The position numbers and the translations under genes were made by a program. Positions 42,380 through 52,117 of a stretch of DNA of 64,000 nt are shown one piece after another. Numbering within the stretch: the stretch's first letter is position 1; the number at the start of each line of letters is the position of its first letter. Under the pieces are notes generated by a model, which was given only the letters and a program-made list of their open reading frames with translations, made no database searches and was not told the DNA's origin. This DNA comes from an uncultured Coriobacteriaceae bacterium (GTDB lineage: Bacteria; Actinomycetota; Coriobacteriia; Coriobacteriales; Coriobacteriaceae), in assembly GCA_944321435.1 (NCBI GenBank), contig CALULH010000003.1:1-64000 (forward strand), written 5' to 3'.

Positions 42380-43702
42380 CTACTCGAAGCCGTACTTGTC
42401 CTGGAAGGCGTTGGCGGCTGCGCGGACCTCGGGGAAGCCCTCGGCCCATTGGGCAAAGTCGGGCGTGTCCAAGATGATGCCGTCGGCCTCGTACACCGCT
42501 TGGTGGGCCAGGCTCCACGGGTGCCGGGGCTCCGGACGCACGGGCAGGTAGGGCGTGTGGTACACCGGCGCAACCAGGAAGAACGCACCGCCCGTGGTGC
42601 GCGCGGCAAAGTCCTTGATGGCGCGTTGCGCCGGGCGGTCCTTGCCCAGCTTGTAGAAGAGCAGCGCGCGTCCCAGCAAAAACCACGGCGAGTCCTCCTG
42701 CCGACCGTGCTGGGGCAGCAGCTCGTTGGCCTCGCGCGCGGTCTCGAAGAAGGCCTTCTCGTCCTCCAGGCGCGCATGGGCCAAGAAGAGCGTGCCCTCG
42801 GCGCGGTGCGGGTAGCCGGCGGTGCGCATGATCAGGCGCGCGTAGCGGACGGCCGCCTGGTAGCGGCCGGTGCTGAGCGCTAGGAACGACACGGTCTCCA
42901 CCATATGCAGCCAGGCTATGACCTCGGGCGACGAGGTGGTGAGCCAGGCGGCCTCCTCCTCTGAGGCATAGGAGACCCGCCTCAGGGCGGCCTGCGCAAA
43001 CGAGGTGGGCGGGACGGCGTACGCCGGCAGATCGGCCTCGCGTTCGGCGCGGGGCTGCCCGCCGGCCGCCTGCGGCGCTATATCGGACGTGGGGGCCGCC
43101 ACGCTCTTCTCGCCCGCAGTCTTGTCATCCACGGCCTTCTCGTCTGCGGCCTTGTCATCCGCGGCCTTGCCGTCCGAGACTGCAACGGCGGGGCGACCGG
43201 ACACCTTGGCGGTGCGGCTCGTTCCCATGCCGCCGCGGCGCGCGCCCTCCTCGGCCAGCCAGAAATGCGGCGCGCCCTCGTCAAAGCGCAGGTAACGGCG
43301 GCGCACCATCTCGAGCGTCTCCTGCTCGAGCAGCAGGACGTCGTGCAGGCAGGTGTCCGCGTCGGTCTCGGCGAGCAGCAGGCGCAGCAGCTTTGCCTCC
43401 TGGCAGCCGGGGTCCAGCTTGATGGCCTCGGCAAGCAGGGATCCCGCGCGGGCAAACAGCGCTATGCGGCGCGCGTTGAACTCTTCGTCCGGCAGGTCCA
43501 CGATCCGGTTGAGCCCGGCCAGCACCATGCGATGCGCCTCGGCGTAGCGGGCCAGCGCCTTGGCGCGCCGCGTCAGCATGTAGCGGTCGGGGTGGGCGGC
43601 TATCTCGTCGCGCAGCAGGGCGCGGGCCTTGTCGGTCAGTCCGTCGTGGGCGGCCAGGTACTCGGCTTCCAGCACGCGGGGCAGGTAGGCTTTGGGATCC
43701 AT
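42380..43702 (-). CDS. TPR-like helical protein with charged insertion (tandem paralogue 2)
   Basis: A 440-residue soluble protein of unknown function. Helical TPR-like hairpins are visible ('LLAEAIKLDPGCQEAKLLRL', 'STGRYQAAVRYARLIM'). Around residues 175-200 a low-complexity insert repeats Ala-Asp-Asp-Lys / Ala-Asp-Glu-Lys. Alignment by eye with the upstream neighbour shows matching blocks ('LL-EA-LDP...E', 'LGRYxxA'), so the two arose by duplication. Starts overlap by TGATG, so they are translationally coupled. No operon partner gives a functional hint. Confidence 0.7.
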   Translation of the reverse strand: MDPKAYLPRVLEAEYLAAHDGLTDKARALLRDEIAAHPDRYMLTRRAKALARYAEAHRMVLAGLNRIVDLPDEEFNARRIALFARAGSLLAEAIKLDPGCQEAKLLRLLLAETDADTCLHDVLLLEQETLEMVRRRYLRFDEGAPHFWLAEEGARRGGMGTSRTAKVSGRPAVAVSDGKAADDKAADEKAVDDKTAGEKSVAAPTSDIAPQAAGGQPRAEREADLPAYAVPPTSFAQAALRRVSYASEEEAAWLTTSSPEVIAWLHMVETVSFLALSTGRYQAAVRYARLIMRTAGYPHRAEGTLFLAHARLEDEKAFFETAREANELLPQHGRQEDSPWFLLGRALLFYKLGKDRPAQRAIKDFAARTTGGAFFLVAPVYHTPYLPVRPEPRHPWSLAHQAVYEADGIILDTPDFAQWAEGFPEVRAAANAFQDKYGFE

Positions 43703-44751
43703 CAGTTATCGCCCTCCAAGCCGGTGCGCGCCTCGTCCGCCCGCACGGCGTCGGCAAACGCCCCCATGCCCTGCTGCACCAGCGGGTGCGTGGCGAGCCA
43801 CACGGCCAGCGGCGCGTTTTCGGGCGCTCCCAGGCCCTCCTGCAAAAGCACGGTGGCCTCGCTCACCGCCAGGATGAGCTCGTCCTCGCTGCCCGGCTCC
43901 ACGTGAACGCGCGCGTAGACGCCGTCGGGGAACTCGGCCTGGTAGTACAGGGCGCGCTCGGCGCGCGGGTAGCGGTCAATGAGGTGCTGGAGCAGGCGCG
44001 TGGCCTCGTCGAAGGCAAACTCCTTGTAGGCCGTGGCGATGCGGGCCAAAAGCGTCCACGGGTCGATGCCCGGATGCGCGAGAAACGCCTGCGCGTGGTC
44101 GTCGTAGAACCTCTCCAGGGCATCTTGGCCGCGCTCCAGCTTGGCCAGCGCCAGCATGCCGGTGAAGCGGCAGTCGCCGGGATCGTCGGGCGCCAGCTCC
44201 AAGCTGCGCTCGACCGCGTCGAGCGCCATGCGGTAGCGGCCCGATATGAGCGTGCGCGCCGCCAGGGCGTTGAGCCAGCGCAGCGCCGGGCGGAGGCCCA
44301 GGTCGGCGGCGAACTCGCGGTCGTAGGGGTCCGCGGCTGCGTCGGCCAGGCCCCGGCATTCGGCCAGCACCTGGTCCTGCCCGTCTATAAGGAAGCGCAC
44401 GTACTCGTCATCGGTCTCCGACCTCAGCGCCGCCAGCATGCGCTCGGCGTCGCGGTTGGCGGGGTCCAGCTCGCGCGCCTCGCTCAGCAGGTCCTCGGCT
44501 TGGTCGAGCGCGGACTCCGCGGCGCTGTCGCTCGACATGAACGGCGCGCGGTAGTCCACGATCTCGGTTGCGCGCGCGGTGAGGTGGAACGACCGGTCCC
44601 GATCGGTGCGGATGAGCTGGTTGGGATCGGCGGTGAAGCGCTCCATGGCGGCTTCTATGTAGGCTTGGTTCTCAAGCGGGTACACCCGGTCGCGCTGCAT
44701 GGCGCGCAGGACCAGGCGCAGGCAGTCCTCTTGGATGGGGTCGAACGCCAT
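43702..44751 (-). CDS. TPR-like helical protein (tandem paralogue 1)
   Basis: A 349-residue soluble protein of unknown function. It begins 'MAFDPIQEDCLRLVLRAMQ'. Helical repeats include 'LLSEARELDPANRDAERML', 'SGRYRMALDAVERSLELAPD' and 'EATRLLQHLIDRYPRAERAL', typical TPR. The gene precedes and overlaps its paralogue at 42380. GAAAGGAGCGCC stands before the start. Probably a protein-interaction scaffold; the partner is unknown. Confidence 0.72.
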   Translation of the reverse strand: MAFDPIQEDCLRLVLRAMQRDRVYPLENQAYIEAAMERFTADPNQLIRTDRDRSFHLTARATEIVDYRAPFMSSDSAAESALDQAEDLLSEARELDPANRDAERMLAALRSETDDEYVRFLIDGQDQVLAECRGLADAAADPYDREFAADLGLRPALRWLNALAARTLISGRYRMALDAVERSLELAPDDPGDCRFTGMLALAKLERGQDALERFYDDHAQAFLAHPGIDPWTLLARIATAYKEFAFDEATRLLQHLIDRYPRAERALYYQAEFPDGVYARVHVEPGSEDELILAVSEATVLLQEGLGAPENAPLAVWLATHPLVQQGMGAFADAVRADEARTGLEGDN

Positions 44752-44905
44752 GGCGCTCCTTTCGCCGTGCGGGGCCGCGGGGCGGCTGGGGATCGGTTGT
44801 GCGTGCGCGGCCCGTAGCGGGCGTTTTTCTCGCCCTGCCGCAAACGCGTCTCCGCCGGGGCCGGGCCCTTGAGCGGATGGGCGATAAGCGCCGCGCCGCA
44901 GCGGG

Positions 44906-45286
44906 CTAGGACAGGGGCGCTACGTCGTCCGCGTCCCGGGCAACCTCAACCACCACGCCGTGCGGCAGGCACACGATCTGCTCGCCCGGCTGGGAGATGG
45001 GCGCCGTGTCAACGCACACCTGGTTGGAGCAGTCGGCCGAGGTCACGTCCACCGTGCCCGCGGAAATGGTCACGTTATTGTAGCCACTCTCTGTGTAGAC
45101 CGTGTACGCGGCGTCGACGTCCAGCGAATCAACGCGGTAAAAGCCGTCTTTGCTCTGGCAGACCGCCACCAGGCCGCTTGCGGGGCGCGTTGCCTGCCAG
45201 GCCAGCCAAGCGCCGCCTGCGATGAGCGCGCAGGCGATAACCGCCGCGAGGATCTTGTCGCCGGGGCGCAGGTGGGGACGGCTCAA
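44906..45286 (-). CDS. NusG domain II-containing membrane-anchored protein
   Basis: A 126-residue protein starting at TTG (45286) after AAAGGAGAAGCA. One N-terminal hydrophobic helix ('ILAAVIACALIAGGAWLAW') anchors it outside the membrane. The rest matches NusG_II (PF07009): 'VTISAGTVDVTSADC', 'CVDTAPISQPGEQIVCLPHG', including the two conserved cysteines. Function of the family is unknown; in Firmicutes it often neighbours redox or FMN-binding genes. It is followed on the opposite strand by the alcohol dehydrogenase. Confidence 0.8.
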   Translation of the reverse strand: MSRPHLRPGDKILAAVIACALIAGGAWLAWQATRPASGLVAVCQSKDGFYRVDSLDVDAAYTVYTESGYNNVTISAGTVDVTSADCSNQVCVDTAPISQPGEQIVCLPHGVVVEVARDADDVAPLS

Positions 45287-45581
45287 TGCTTCTCCTTTGA
45301 GAATAATGCCGCTTGCCGGGTTTCCCGGCGCACCGGCTGGTCGAGTGGGTACAAGGTAATGCAGTGCAGCCATTGTACCCGAGCGAGGCAGTGCGCTTGC
45401 CGTGCGATGCGGTACGCGCGCGGCGGTGCTGCCGGCGCGACCGCGCCTCCGGGCGCTCCGCAGGCGGCGTGCCTGGTCGTTGCACGGCTGTGCGGCGCGT
45501 CCGCCCGCCCGGTGCCGGCGGCGTAGAGAGGGAAGCGAGGGGGCAGTCCGCCCCTTTGACACGTTGGAAAAGGAGACCAAC

Positions 45582-46796
45582 ATGGGACGTTTCACCAACC
45601 CGCGTGACCTGTACTTTGGCGAGGGCGCTCGCCACGAGGTCAAGAACCTCAAGGGCAGCCGCGCCTGCATCGTGACCGGCGGCGGCTCCATGCGCCGCGG
45701 CGGCTTTTTGCAGGACGTGGAGGCCGACCTCAAGGAGGCGGGCTTCGAGGTCCATATCATCGAGGGCGTCGAGTCCGACCCGTCGGTCGAGACGGTCATG
45801 AAGGGCGCGCACGAGATGCAGGAGTTCCAGCCCGACTGGATCATCGGCATCGGCGGCGGCAGCCCCATCGACGCGGCCAAGGCCATGTGGCTGTTCTACG
45901 AGTACCCGGACTTCACCTTCGAGCAGGCCGTGGTGCCGTTCGGTTTCCCGGAGCTGCGTCAGAAGGCCCAGTTCTGCGCCATCGCCTCCACCTCCGGCAC
46001 GGCCACCGAGGTCACGGCGTTCTCGGTCATCACCGACTACGAGAAGGGCATCAAGTACCCGCTGGCCGACTTCAACATCACGCCCGACGTGGCCATCGTT
46101 GACCCTGAGCTCACCTACACCATGCCGCAGAAGCTCTGCGCGCACACCGGCATGGACGCGCTGACCCACGCCATCGAGGCCTACGTCTCCACCGCGGGCT
46201 CCATGTTCACCGACGCCAACGCCCTCCACGCCATCCGTGAGATCGTCGAGTGGCTGCCCAAGAGCTACCAGGGCGACAAGGAGGCCCGTCAGCACATGCA
46301 CGAGGCCCAGTGCATCGCCGGCATCGCCTTCTCGAGCGGCCTGCTCGGCATCGTGCACTCCATGGCGCACAAGACCGGCGCCGCCTTCACCGGCGACCAC
46401 ATCATCCACGGCTGCGCCAACGCCATGTACCTGGGCAAGGTCATCCAGTTCAACAGCAAGGACGAGCGCGCCAAGAGCCGCTACGCCTACATCGCGCGCG
46501 AGGTGCTGCATCTTGCCGGCGATACCGATGACGAGCTGGTGGCCTCGCTGGTGCAGTGCATCCGCGATCTCAACGACAAGCTCAACATCCCGCAGGGCAT
46601 CAAGAACTACGGCAAGGGCGGCGTGAAGGCCGACGAGTCCGTGATCGACTACGCGGAGTTCGAGGAGAAGAAGTCCCGCATCGCTGTTGACGCCATCGGC
46701 GACGCCTGCACCGGCTCCAATCCGCGCCAGCCCACGCCCGAGGAGATGGAGAAGCTCCTGGAGTGCGTCTACAACGACGTGGACGTGGATTTCTAA
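45582..46796 (+). CDS. iron-containing alcohol dehydrogenase
   Basis: A 404-residue cytoplasmic enzyme (PF00465). The nucleotide site is 'GIGGGSPIDAAKAMW', followed by 'STSGTATEVTAFSVI'. Metal ligands lie in 'GMDALTHAIEAY' and 'LGIVHSMAHKTGAAF' plus 'HGCANAMYL'. It resembles butanol dehydrogenase or AdhE C-terminal-type enzymes, reducing an aldehyde with NAD(P)H. AAAAGGAGACCAAC gives a near-perfect ribosome site, and codon use is highly optimised, suggesting abundant expression. A terminator follows. Confidence 0.92.
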   Translation: MGRFTNPRDLYFGEGARHEVKNLKGSRACIVTGGGSMRRGGFLQDVEADLKEAGFEVHIIEGVESDPSVETVMKGAHEMQEFQPDWIIGIGGGSPIDAAKAMWLFYEYPDFTFEQAVVPFGFPELRQKAQFCAIASTSGTATEVTAFSVITDYEKGIKYPLADFNITPDVAIVDPELTYTMPQKLCAHTGMDALTHAIEAYVSTAGSMFTDANALHAIREIVEWLPKSYQGDKEARQHMHEAQCIAGIAFSSGLLGIVHSMAHKTGAAFTGDHIIHGCANAMYLGKVIQFNSKDERAKSRYAYIAREVLHLAGDTDDELVASLVQCIRDLNDKLNIPQGIKNYGKGGVKADESVIDYAEFEEKKSRIAVDAIGDACTGSNPRQPTPEEMEKLLECVYNDVDVDF

Positions 46797-46845
46797 GGCT
46801 TGTTTTTCCGCGGCACGAGCCGCGTGCCGCATGCGGGTGCGTTGG

Positions 46846-46878
46846 GAGGGCTCCGGCCGTTTGCCGGGGCCCTCTTTT
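46846..46878 (+). terminator. terminator after the alcohol dehydrogenase
   Basis: GAGGGCTCCGGC and GCCGGGGCCCTC pair around CGTTT and are followed by TTTT. Nothing else was recognised between 46797 and 47096. Confidence 0.88.
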
Positions 46879-47096
46879 GTGTGCGCCACGTGCAGACCCC
46901 GCCGCTAACGTGCGCAACGGGGCTTGTTGAGTAGCCTGTTTGGGCGCGTCGCGCTAAACCGGGGGCTCTCTGGCGTGTTTCGGACCGCAAGGACCATAGC
47001 TCTTGTCAGAAGGACGGAGCGCGGAGGGCGCGTCGCGCGCGGCGCGCGCAAAGGGGTATGATGGGAAAACGGTATCTGCTCTGAAAGAGGTTGCGT

Positions 47097-48107
47097 ATGG
47101 GCGATGCACGCATGCCTTCTTCCGTTCCGTCAACCCGTTTTTCCCAGCATCAGGCGGCGGCTCCGTCTGCGGCCATGGGCGAGGTCTTCCGTGTCCTCAA
47201 CCAGGTGATCCTGGGTAAAGAACCGGTGCTGCGCCAAGTTCTGGCGGCCCTGGTGGCCGGCGGCCATGTGCTGCTGGAAGATGTTCCCGGTACCGGAAAG
47301 ACCACGCTGGCCGTGGCACTGGCGCGCCTGCTGGGCCTGAGCTGGCGCCGCGTCCAATTTACGCCCGACGTCCTGCCGAGCGACCTCACCGGCTTTACGC
47401 TCTACCGGCGCGAAGCTGACGACTTCACCTACCAGCCCGGCGCCCTCTCCTGCAACGTGCTGCTGGCCGACGAGCTCAACCGCACCTCGCCCAAAACGCA
47501 ATCCGCCCTGCTGGAGGCCATGGAGGAACGGCAGGTTACGGTGGACGGCGTGACCCGCGCGCTGCCGGACCCGTTCTTTGTCATTGCCACGCAGAACCCG
47601 CTGGGCGCCGAGGGCACGCAGCCGCTGCCGCATGCGCAGGCCGACCGCTTCATGGTGTCGCTCTCCCTGGGCTATCCGGATCGTGCGGATGAGATGGCCC
47701 TGGCGCGCGACGACCGCGCCGAGGGCCGGGCGGCAGGGGTTGAGCCGCTGTTGACGGCCTCGGAGGTCCGTGCGGCGCAGTGCGCGGCGGAGGCGGTGTT
47801 CATTCATCCCAGCTTGCTGGGCTACGCCGTTGACCTGGTGCGGGCCACGCGCGGCGACCTCTTTACCCTGGGCGCCAGCCCGCGTGCCAGCATAGACCTG
47901 GTGCGCATGGCCCGCGCAACGGCCTGGCTTGCGGGCCGTGATTACGTGGTGCCGACCGATGTGGCCGAGAACTTCACGGCCGTTGCGCGCCATCGCGTGA
48001 CGCCTGCGTCGGCGGCCCGTGCGGAGGGGCTGGATGTTGTCGATGCCTTGGAGCGCGTGCTTGCGTCTGTTCTCGTACCGACGCCCAAGTCCGACGCCCG
48101 GCCGTAG
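47097..48107 (+). CDS. MoxR-family AAA+ ATPase
   Basis: A 336-residue AAA+ protein. Walker A is 'EDVPGTGKTTLAVAL', Walker B 'VLLADELNRTSPKTQSALLE', sensor 'FFVIATQNPLGAEGTQPLP' and arginine finger 'HAQADRFM'. MoxR proteins act as chaperones with DUF58/VWA partners. AAAGAGG precedes ATG 47097. It starts a three-gene operon with DUF58 and transglutaminase genes, a conserved arrangement of uncertain, probably envelope-related role. Confidence 0.93.
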   Translation: MGDARMPSSVPSTRFSQHQAAAPSAAMGEVFRVLNQVILGKEPVLRQVLAALVAGGHVLLEDVPGTGKTTLAVALARLLGLSWRRVQFTPDVLPSDLTGFTLYRREADDFTYQPGALSCNVLLADELNRTSPKTQSALLEAMEERQVTVDGVTRALPDPFFVIATQNPLGAEGTQPLPHAQADRFMVSLSLGYPDRADEMALARDDRAEGRAAGVEPLLTASEVRAAQCAAEAVFIHPSLLGYAVDLVRATRGDLFTLGASPRASIDLVRMARATAWLAGRDYVVPTDVAENFTAVARHRVTPASAARAEGLDVVDALERVLASVLVPTPKSDARP

Positions 48108-48122
48108 TAGGGGCGGCGGCCC

Positions 48123-49301
48123 ATGCGTCTGGTTGCCTACATAGCGGTGATGGTTGCCACGCTTCTCGCGGCAGGAGAGACGCGCACGGATCTCGCGGCG
48201 TTTGCCCTGATTGCGGAGGGGGCGATTCTCGCCGTATGCCTGGCGCACGCGCTGCTGCTGCGTTGTTGCGTGAGCGCTCGCGTGGAGCCTGCGTCGGCGC
48301 GCGTGCCCGCGGGCGGGGAGGCGCGCTTTGACGTGGTGGTCGAGAACCGCGCACTAGTGCCGGGGTTTGCCTGCCGCGTCCCCGTGACCGTGCGCAACCT
48401 GTGGGGCGCGCCGGCGTGTGCTGCCGTGATCGCCGTGGCGGTAGGGCCCCGGGGCCGCGCGCCGGCGGAAGCGCGGCATACGCTCAGCTTGGGGCCGATG
48501 TCCTGCGCAGGGCCTTTGGAGCTTGAGGCGGGTCCTGCTGAGGTGCGAGATTTCCTGGGGATCTTCCGTCTGCATGCGGGCTCGCGTTCTCAGGCCAATG
48601 CACTGGTGATGCCGGCTGGCGCGCCGTTGCGCGTAGAGGCTGGCAACGCGCCGGAGCCGGCTGCCGTTGCGGCGGCGGGCGCCGCGGATGCTCCGCGCGG
48701 CGGCGCGCCCATGCCCCCGGAGTACGCCGACGTGCGCCCGTACCAGCCGGGCGACAACGTGCGCGCTATCCACTGGAAGCTCTCGGCGCGCACGGACGAG
48801 CTGATGGCCCGCGCGTTTGAGCCGGAGTCGGCGCCGGTTGTGCGCCTGCTCATAGACTGCGGCAACTTTTTTACCTGTGATTCGGAGCGCTTGAGCGCCG
48901 TGTTGGAGGGCGCGGCGGCAGTTCTGCGCGGCATGGAGGCCGCGGGCGTCCGTTGCGACGCGGTGGCGCGGGTAAGCGTTTCTTCTGATGGCGGCGGGAA
49001 GGGCGGGAGCGCCTGCGCCGCACCTGCTTGGCGGGTCTGCCCGTTGCCGGACGTTGCAGGCCAGGACGCCGATGATCGCATTGAGCAGCTGGAGCGTTTC
49101 CTGGCTCGTGCGGCGCTGGGGCAAACGGCGGGGAGCTCAGTCGGCGCAGGTGAATGGGAAGGCCGCGACGAGACCGCCGGGTTCGATGCCGTGTTGCTGA
49201 GCTCTGACGGCACCCTGTCCCGGGGCGACGAGGAGCTCGCGCGCTTCTCTCCCCATGGGATGACGAGCGATGAGGCGGAGGCGCATGTCCTATGCCTCTG
49301 A
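48123..49301 (+). CDS. DUF58 domain-containing membrane protein
   Basis: A 392-residue protein. Two N-terminal hydrophobic helices (about 5-47) are followed by a beta-rich extracellular part and the DUF58 core 'VRPYQPGDNVRAIHWKLS' (around residue 205), the hallmark of the MoxR partner family, then a VWA-like fold ('RLLIDCGNFF'). It overlaps the transglutaminase gene by 10 bp and follows moxR by 15 bp. Confidence 0.88.
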   Translation: MRLVAYIAVMVATLLAAGETRTDLAAFALIAEGAILAVCLAHALLLRCCVSARVEPASARVPAGGEARFDVVVENRALVPGFACRVPVTVRNLWGAPACAAVIAVAVGPRGRAPAEARHTLSLGPMSCAGPLELEAGPAEVRDFLGIFRLHAGSRSQANALVMPAGAPLRVEAGNAPEPAAVAAAGAADAPRGGAPMPPEYADVRPYQPGDNVRAIHWKLSARTDELMARAFEPESAPVVRLLIDCGNFFTCDSERLSAVLEGAAAVLRGMEAAGVRCDAVARVSVSSDGGGKGGSACAAPAWRVCPLPDVAGQDADDRIEQLERFLARAALGQTAGSSVGAGEWEGRDETAGFDAVLLSSDGTLSRGDEELARFSPHGMTSDEAEAHVLCL

Positions 49302-52111
49302 GACGCACGCGTAAGACGACAAAGGCCCAGCGCGCAGCCGATGGCGCGGCGCGTCTGCTGGACGCCGCGTTTCCGGCGCTCGTGGTCGCGGCGGGCGTGC
49401 TGGCGCTGCTCGATGCGGCGTGCGCGGCGGTGGGCGTGACGTACGGCGTTGTCGGCTTGGTTTTGGGCGCGGTGTGGCCGGCGGCGGCCCTGGTGCTCGC
49501 ATGCGCCGTCCCCGGCGGCCCCCATGCAGGCGACCGCTCTTATGGCACGGGCCCGCGGCGCGACATACGCCGTTCGCGCGGTGCCGATCGGCACCGCGGG
49601 CGTCGCCGCCCGCGGGGCTTGGCGGCAACGCTTCTGGCGCTGTTGGCCGTCGCAGCGCTCCTCGGCCTTGCCCTGCGCGGGGATTTTCTCGCCCAACTGC
49701 AGCCGGTTGCGCAAAGCGCGGCGGCGGGCGGCGTACTCTGGCGGGCTGGTCTTGGCGGCATGCGGGCCGACCTGGTGATCGGCGGTTTGGGAGCAGCGCT
49801 GTTCTGCGCGCTCTATCTGCTGGCCTTTGCCTTGCCGCTGGGATGGCTGGCAAGCGTCGGGCTTGTGGCCCTGCTGGTCTTTGAGGCTTGGGCGCCCCTG
49901 TATCCCAGCCTGTTCCAAATGGGCTGCGCCGTCTTCTTTGTCGTGGGCGGCAGCGTTGCGCGCCAGTTGGGGCGGACGGGCGTTACGGCCCGCGCGCAAA
50001 GGCAGGGGCGTGCGGGTGCGCGGTCCCTGCGGGGTGCCGCGGCCGCTGTGCCGCGCGGCGGGGCGCCAGCCGGTGCACCCGTTCGGATCCGTCCTGTAGA
50101 GACGCCCCTCCGCCGCGCCGGTAAGGCGGCCGTGCGTTCCGGTTCTGCGCCCGGCTCCCGGCAACCCGTCCTTCTCGCCCCAGCGCTTATCGGCCTTGCC
50201 ATGGCGCTGGCGGCGGCGCTCGCCGTGCCGGCGGCGTACACGGCCTTGCGGCAGACAACGGCGCTGGACCAAGTCACGGCCCGCGCTTCTCGCCTGACAG
50301 CGCATGTGCGGGAGGCAGCGGGGCGGCCTGCGCAACGGCAAGCGCCGGCGGCGGCTACCGGGGCGGTGTCGCGTGGGAACAACTATGCCACGGGAACCTC
50401 TCAGCTTGCGGTCTACACGTTGGCCGAGCCGACGGAGACGATCTATCTCAAGCAGTTCACGGGCGGCGACTATGTGGGCGACGGATGGGATGCGGACGGC
50501 AACGGGCTGGCGGCCTATATGGAGCAGCACCCCGTGCGCGATCCGTCGGGTGAGGCGGTGTCGGTTGCGCAGGTGGTGTCGGCGCAGCATGACGCGTTGG
50601 TGTCGGCGTATATGCGGGGGAGCGCCGGCGGAGATGCCGCGGGCGGTCCGGACGTCTCCACGGGATACCTTGCGGGCAACACGGCGTACGGCGAGGATGG
50701 CGCGGCGCCCGCCAACAGCTCCTCCGCCTCCGTCTCCGCCGACGGGCTCGGCTTGGGCCAGATGTCGCCGTATGATACGCCGCCGCTCAGTCAGTACCAG
50801 GCCCATCAGATCGGCATCGAGCACGCGGAGGGCGCGACGGACCAGCCGGTGCCGTACTACGCCGACAACACGGCCGGCGAGAGCGGCTACGTGACCTACC
50901 AGTACTTCTCTCGCACGGAGGCTCTGGAGGCGCCGACCTTGCTGACCGCCCTTCAGCGCGCGGAGTTTGATGCGCGGCTTTCCGCGCTGGCGGGGTACGC
51001 GCGCGAGCGGTACCTGGACGTCCCGCGCGACCGCCTGCCGCAGCTGACGGAGCTGGCCGCTCAGAATCCGCAGGACAGCGGGGACGCGCTGGCGGCGGTG
51101 GAGGCGGCGCGCCGGCTGCTTGCGGATCGCGCGGTGTACACGCGGACGCCGGGCGAGGCAACCGGTTCGGGCGACATTGTGGAGGAGTTCCTGTTTGCGC
51201 GTCATGCCGGGTACTGCCAGCAGTTTGCCTCGGCTGCGACGCTGCTGCTGCGGTTGTGGGGCGTTCCGGCGCGCTATGCCTGCGGGTATGCGGCGCCGGC
51301 GCGACTGTTTGAGCGGGCGGCGGTGAGCGAGCGGCAGATGGCGGACGGCGCGTCGTTTGCGTACGATTTTGCCACGGGCGCGGCGTACCGCTACGAGGCC
51401 ACGCTGACCGGCCTGCAGCAGCATGCGTGGGTTGAGGTCTTTGTGGACGGTGCGGGCTGGGTGCCCGTTGAGGTGACGCCCCCGGCGCCAGCTGCTGCGC
51501 CGGATAACGAGCCGGCTGCGAGCGTGGCGGATGCGGCGCCGCTTGCCGCCGCGGATGCGGGACAGGATCGGGCGGCGGGCTCTACGGGCGCGGATGCCCC
51601 GGATGGGGCGGATGCATCGGACGAGCATAACGACGCCGGCCTGCTGGGCGCGGCGTTTGCCGGCGTTGCAGCGGCGCTTGCGGGGCTGTGGGCGCAGGGG
51701 CCGGTGCGGGCTGCGCTGGTTGCAGCCGGCGCGCTGGCAGTTGCGGCTGTGGGCGTTCTGCTGCGGCGGGCGTTGCTGCATCAGTGGTTAGCACGCCAAG
51801 CGCCGGACGTGCTGCTGGCGCATGCGGTGCGCGTGCTGCATCGTTGCGGCCTGGCGCGGGGGTTTGCGACGGGCTATGAGCCGGGCTTTGCCGCCGCGTT
51901 GGGAGATCTGCGCGTGCCAGCGCAGACCCTGGTCGATGCGGCGGCGCAGGCGCGGTACAGCGTGGCCGGCATAGATGCCGCCGGCCGCGCTGAGGCGTTG
52001 CGCGCGCATGCTGCGATCATGCGCGCGCTTCTCGCCCGGGCGCGGGCGGACCGAAGCCGGCCGCACCGCATCCGCCTGGGCCGCACCCTCTATCTCAGGT
52101 TCTGGGCGTAG
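49292..52111 (+). CDS. transglutaminase-like membrane protein (TgpA type)
   Basis: A 939-residue protein. Several hydrophobic helices occupy the first ~310 residues, then an extracellular domain with a transglutaminase core: catalytic Cys in 'HAGYCQQFASAATLLLRLWG' (near 640), His in 'QQHAWVEVFV' (near 711) and Asp-position residues in 'GWVPVEVTPP'. One more membrane helix near 790-820 precedes a cytoplasmic C-terminal tail. This matches TgpA/DUF3488 proteins of MoxR-DUF58 operons, which may cleave or cross-link wall peptides. Substrate unproven. A few CTTCTCGCCC words lie in it, coding Leu-Leu-Ala with the rare CTT codon (50171, 52026). Confidence 0.9.
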   Translation: MPLRRTRKTTKAQRAADGAARLLDAAFPALVVAAGVLALLDAACAAVGVTYGVVGLVLGAVWPAAALVLACAVPGGPHAGDRSYGTGPRRDIRRSRGADRHRGRRRPRGLAATLLALLAVAALLGLALRGDFLAQLQPVAQSAAAGGVLWRAGLGGMRADLVIGGLGAALFCALYLLAFALPLGWLASVGLVALLVFEAWAPLYPSLFQMGCAVFFVVGGSVARQLGRTGVTARAQRQGRAGARSLRGAAAAVPRGGAPAGAPVRIRPVETPLRRAGKAAVRSGSAPGSRQPVLLAPALIGLAMALAAALAVPAAYTALRQTTALDQVTARASRLTAHVREAAGRPAQRQAPAAATGAVSRGNNYATGTSQLAVYTLAEPTETIYLKQFTGGDYVGDGWDADGNGLAAYMEQHPVRDPSGEAVSVAQVVSAQHDALVSAYMRGSAGGDAAGGPDVSTGYLAGNTAYGEDGAAPANSSSASVSADGLGLGQMSPYDTPPLSQYQAHQIGIEHAEGATDQPVPYYADNTAGESGYVTYQYFSRTEALEAPTLLTALQRAEFDARLSALAGYARERYLDVPRDRLPQLTELAAQNPQDSGDALAAVEAARRLLADRAVYTRTPGEATGSGDIVEEFLFARHAGYCQQFASAATLLLRLWGVPARYACGYAAPARLFERAAVSERQMADGASFAYDFATGAAYRYEATLTGLQQHAWVEVFVDGAGWVPVEVTPPAPAAAPDNEPAASVADAAPLAAADAGQDRAAGSTGADAPDGADASDEHNDAGLLGAAFAGVAAALAGLWAQGPVRAALVAAGALAVAAVGVLLRRALLHQWLARQAPDVLLAHAVRVLHRCGLARGFATGYEPGFAAALGDLRVPAQTLVDAAAQARYSVAGIDAAGRAEALRAHAAIMRALLARARADRSRPHRIRLGRTLYLRFWA

Positions 52112-52117
52112 GCGGGC

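Noticed and set aside
48590..51781. Very long minus-strand frame opposite the DUF58 and transglutaminase genes
   Set aside because: It is antisense to two well-supported genes and Arg/Pro/Ala-rich, as expected for a shadow frame in high-GC DNA. Similar antisense frames elsewhere (for example 12744-14222, 25739-27694) were dropped for the same reason.
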